A stretch of 7,217 nt of DNA from an uncultured Alphaproteobacteria bacterium (GTDB lineage Bacteria; Pseudomonadota; Alphaproteobacteria; Rs-D84): assembly GCA_937900435.1 (NCBI GenBank), contig CALCEG010000132.1, forward strand, positions 1-7,217, given 5' to 3'. Below, piece after piece: positions 5,478 to 7,217 of the stretch (positions are counted from its first letter, which is position 1; each line of letters begins with the position of its first letter). The notes beneath the pieces were generated by a model, which was not told the origin of the DNA, made no database searches, and saw nothing but the letters and a program-made list of their open reading frames with translations. The position numbers and the translations under genes are program-made.

Positions 5478-5536
5478 GGTCCTGTGACGGGCGTTTCATA
5501 TACGGGTAACGGCGACCCCGCCACCTTGCTACACAC
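5478..5536 (+). repeat. Direct repeat copy 2 (conserved core 5504-5536)
   Basis: Second copy of the 59-base repeat, located about 50 bases upstream of the Fic start. The 33-base core matches 30 of 33 positions of the copy at 4161-4193. The three changes are all to C in this copy, and the GTAAC/GTTAC pairing becomes GTAAC/GCTAC. Distance between copies is 1,343 bases and the Fic gene is the only gene between them. Confidence 0.8.
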
Positions 5537-5964
5537 TGATAAAAAAACAAGACCGCATGCCGCAATTTGTAAATATTGTGTGCTAAAATCAAAAGATTAA
5601 CTGTGGGCGTGGGTGCGGTCTGTGCCGCAGCAAAAGCCGCACTATCTAATTTCATAAATCAGAATTGATTTCATGTTGATTTCATAGGTAAGGAAAGTAG
5701 TAGTAGTAAAGAAAAATAAAAGATAATAAAAATAAAAGATAAAGAAAAGGTAGTGAAAGTAGTAATGCACAAAAAATTGTTGAAAACTTACGTAAAACTG
5801 TTGATATGTTGTTAGTTATATCTAAATCATAAAATATCCTAAAAATTCACCTTAAATGTATCGTGGTGTATCTCTATGTATAAACGCTAAAATCCGCAGA
5901 AAATAAGGACTTTACAAACCTAAAAAAACAGTGCAAGATGGTGTTGTAAAGGAAAGGATTCAGT
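5537..5964. other. Gene-free stretch with inverted repeat, short direct repeats and a cytosine-free tract
   Basis: No coding frame is supported here. AGACCGCA (5550-5557) and TGCGGTCT (5614-5621) form an 8-bp inverted repeat 56 bases apart. TTGATTTCAT occurs twice (5665-5674 and 5676-5685). The plus strand then has no C from 5684 to 5767 and includes AAAAATAAAAGATAA twice (5712-5726, 5728-5742) and GAAAGTAGTA twice (5693-5702, 5755-5764). TTGAAA near 5782 followed about 16 bases later by TGATAT is a weak promoter candidate for the downstream operon. Confidence 0.6.
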
Positions 5965-6351
5965 GTGAAAGTAACAGCTGCGATTTTTAGAAATGGTGAT
6001 AATGTTCTGCTGATGCGACGGGCGGCTGACCAGCCATTGGCGGGCGAATGGGAATACCCAGGGGGTAAGTTTGAAGATGGCGAAGATGGCCCAACATGCC
6101 TGCACCGGGAGTTGTTTGAAGAACTTGGCATTGATGCACAAATTGGCGACCTGATTACAATTGCAAAACATACAACAGATTCTGGCAAGGTTATCGAACT
6201 TCATACATACGAAATCACATCCTATACCGGCGAAATTCAACTGCGCGTCCACGATGATATGCATTGGGTGCCAATTCCGGACTTGCCCTCCCACCCACAA
6301 CTCCCCGCCGACCAAATCGTATCCAAAACACTACAAGCCAAAGGAAAGTAA
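5965..6351 (+). CDS. Nudix hydrolase, MutT/NudG-like
   Basis: A 128-residue cytoplasmic Nudix enzyme that should hydrolyse a nucleoside triphosphate to the monophosphate and pyrophosphate with Mg2+. The Nudix box is complete at residues 34-56: G34, E40, R48-E49-L50, E52-E53, G55-I56. It is preceded by LAGEWEYPGG, as in MutT and related house-cleaning enzymes. The C-terminal PADQIV places Asp where E. coli MutT has the Asn that reads 8-oxoguanine, and the layout SGKVIELHTYEI resembles NudG (CTP pyrophosphohydrolase), as recalled from memory, so damaged or modified pyrimidine nucleotides are as likely as 8-oxo-dGTP. The start is GTG at 5965, chosen because AAAGGA (5953-5958) is six bases upstream and no ATG fits. 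The next gene begins one base after the stop, so the two are translated from one message. Confidence 0.93.
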   Translation: MKVTAAIFRNGDNVLLMRRAADQPLAGEWEYPGGKFEDGEDGPTCLHRELFEELGIDAQIGDLITIAKHTTDSGKVIELHTYEITSYTGEIQLRVHDDMHWVPIPDLPSHPQLPADQIVSKTLQAKGK

Positions 6352-6352
6352 T

Positions 6353-7217
6353 ATGAGCGACGCTTTCTACAAAAACAGTATTTATAACTTTTTGCGCCAA
6401 AGCGATGATGAAATCTTTGGTATTATCGCCGCAGGTGACAGATACGACACAGTTGCGGCACAAAAAGACGCCTGGATGGAACAAATTCGCATGTTGAAAT
6501 ATGCGCTGGCATACGCGCCATCTGGCAGCATTCTGTTTGAATACACACTGCCACGTGTGGGCGGTCGCATAGATAACATCTTGCTGATAAACAATACTGT
6601 TTTTGTTTTAGAGTTCAAGGTTGGCGCAGAAACTTATGCCAGTGATGCAATCCGCCAGGTTCGCACATACGCATTTGATTTGCGAAACTATCACGAAGAA
6701 AGCCGTCAGTGTAAAATAGTTCCAATTTTGGTGGCAACGGATGTGCCGGATGACTACCGCAAACACGATGTCCCAGAAGACGTAATCCTGACTGACGGCG
6801 ATGAATTGCGTAATATATTCATTCGCAATACAGATACTTCGTGCACAACAATCAATATGGACAAATGGGCAAGTTCCAGATATGTCCCAACCCCAACGAT
6901 TATCGAAGCTGCCGAAATTTTATACAGCAATCATTCAGTCGCAGATATTGCGCAAAATACAGCCGCCGAAAACCTGACTAAAACATCCAATGCGGTTCAG
7001 CGTATAATTGAACAATCAAAGCAGAATAAACAAAAATCCATCTGCTTTATCACCGGTGTTCCTGGTGCGGGTAAAACCTTGGCTGGTCTGAATATCGCAA
7101 TTGAAAACCAGAAAACAACAGGGCAAAGTTATTCGTGTTTCTTAACAGGTAATCAGCCATTGGTTTCGGTACTTAGCGAGGCTTTGGCTCTAGATGCATA
7201 CAAGCAAAATGGTACGT
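6353..7217 (+). CDS. Nuclease/P-loop NTPase of DUF2075 type (3' partial)
   Basis: The frame runs 288 codons to the window edge without a stop. Residues 63-89 carry a PD-(D/E)XK-like nuclease signature: E63, D74 (GGRIDNILL), E87-F-K89 (VLEFKVG), with the expected hydrophobic strands between. A linker of about 100 residues leads to a beta strand and Walker A motif GVPGAGKT at 235-242 (ICFITGVPGAGKTLAGLNIA). This order, nuclease first and then a superfamily 1-like helicase/ATPase core, matches proteins labelled DUF2075 (assigned from memory). Such enzymes are expected to unwind and cut nucleic acid. The Walker B and other helicase motifs are beyond the window. AAAGGA (6340-6345), inside the end of the Nudix gene, is the ribosome site for ATG 6353. 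Tight linkage with the nucleotide hydrolase suggests joint function, possibly phage defence. Confidence 0.82.
   Translation, partial: MSDAFYKNSIYNFLRQSDDEIFGIIAAGDRYDTVAAQKDAWMEQIRMLKYALAYAPSGSILFEYTLPRVGGRIDNILLINNTVFVLEFKVGAETYASDAIRQVRTYAFDLRNYHEESRQCKIVPILVATDVPDDYRKHDVPEDVILTDGDELRNIFIRNTDTSCTTINMDKWASSRYVPTPTIIEAAEILYSNHSVADIAQNTAAENLTKTSNAVQRIIEQSKQNKQKSICFITGVPGAGKTLAGLNIAIENQKTTGQSYSCFLTGNQPLVSVLSEALALDAYKQNGT

Noticed and set aside
5440..5655. Minus-strand frame of 71 codons and plus-strand frame 5409-5600
   Set aside because: Both run through the direct repeat copy and lack ribosome sites and recognisable domains.
5874..6618. Minus-strand frames 5874-6188, 5920-6315, 6215-6484 and 6382-6618
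   Set aside because: All are antisense to the Nudix and nuclease-helicase genes, which carry complete family motifs.

Overview
The window looks like one end of an integrative genomic island in a moderately low-GC bacterium. Standard codons read cleanly, Shine-Dalgarno sites of the AAAGGAG type sit before most genes, and the family mix (HipB-like XRE, AlpA-like protein, tyrosine integrase, Fic, Nudix, DUF2075-like nuclease/helicase) points to a Gram-negative, probably proteobacterial, host. The exact taxon cannot be fixed from sequence alone. The left edge is different: the first ~670 bases encode part of a Bacteroidota-style RecQ with AGA-dominated arginine codons.

Layout. 3-1205: an open frame whose first half is a RecQ C-terminal fragment and whose second half is the C-terminal end of a class II Asp/Asn-tRNA synthetase-like protein, with the join near 666-680. 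It ends at a clean intrinsic terminator (1209-1232). 1233-1419: short A/T-rich repeats and a second terminator (1391-1414) that belongs to a minus-strand tRNA. 1420-1464: the 3' half only of a tRNA-Asn gene, broken in the anticodon loop, which marks an integration boundary. 1465-2146: inside the island, tandem 11-bp repeats, a 41-codon remnant resembling a HipA C-terminus, and a minus-strand HipB-like regulator with a perfect inverted-repeat operator upstream. 2147-2573: no gene. 2574-4100: AlpA-like DNA-binding protein followed by a complete tyrosine integrase whose stop codon sits in the loop of a 16-bp hairpin. 4135-4291: a dense repeat zone. 4318-5424: minus-strand Fic protein, bracketed by two copies of a 33-bp repeat. 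5537-5964: no gene, including an 84-base cytosine-free tract. 5965-7217: two-gene operon of a MutT/NudG-like Nudix hydrolase and a protein with an N-terminal PD-(D/E)XK-type nuclease signature and a Walker A motif, cut off by the window end.

How it fits together. The integrase with its small AlpA-like partner most likely inserted the element into tRNA-Asn. The HipB-like protein is left over from a toxin-antitoxin pair that lost its toxin. Fic and the Nudix/nuclease-helicase pair are cargo of the kind found in defence and accessory islands. The most notable items are the chimeric RecQ/tRNA-synthetase frame (biological fusion or assembly join), the repeat-bracketed Fic unit with an atypical catalytic motif, the five-copy GGTTCGCA repeat cluster, and the Nudix plus nuclease-helicase operon as a candidate defence module.
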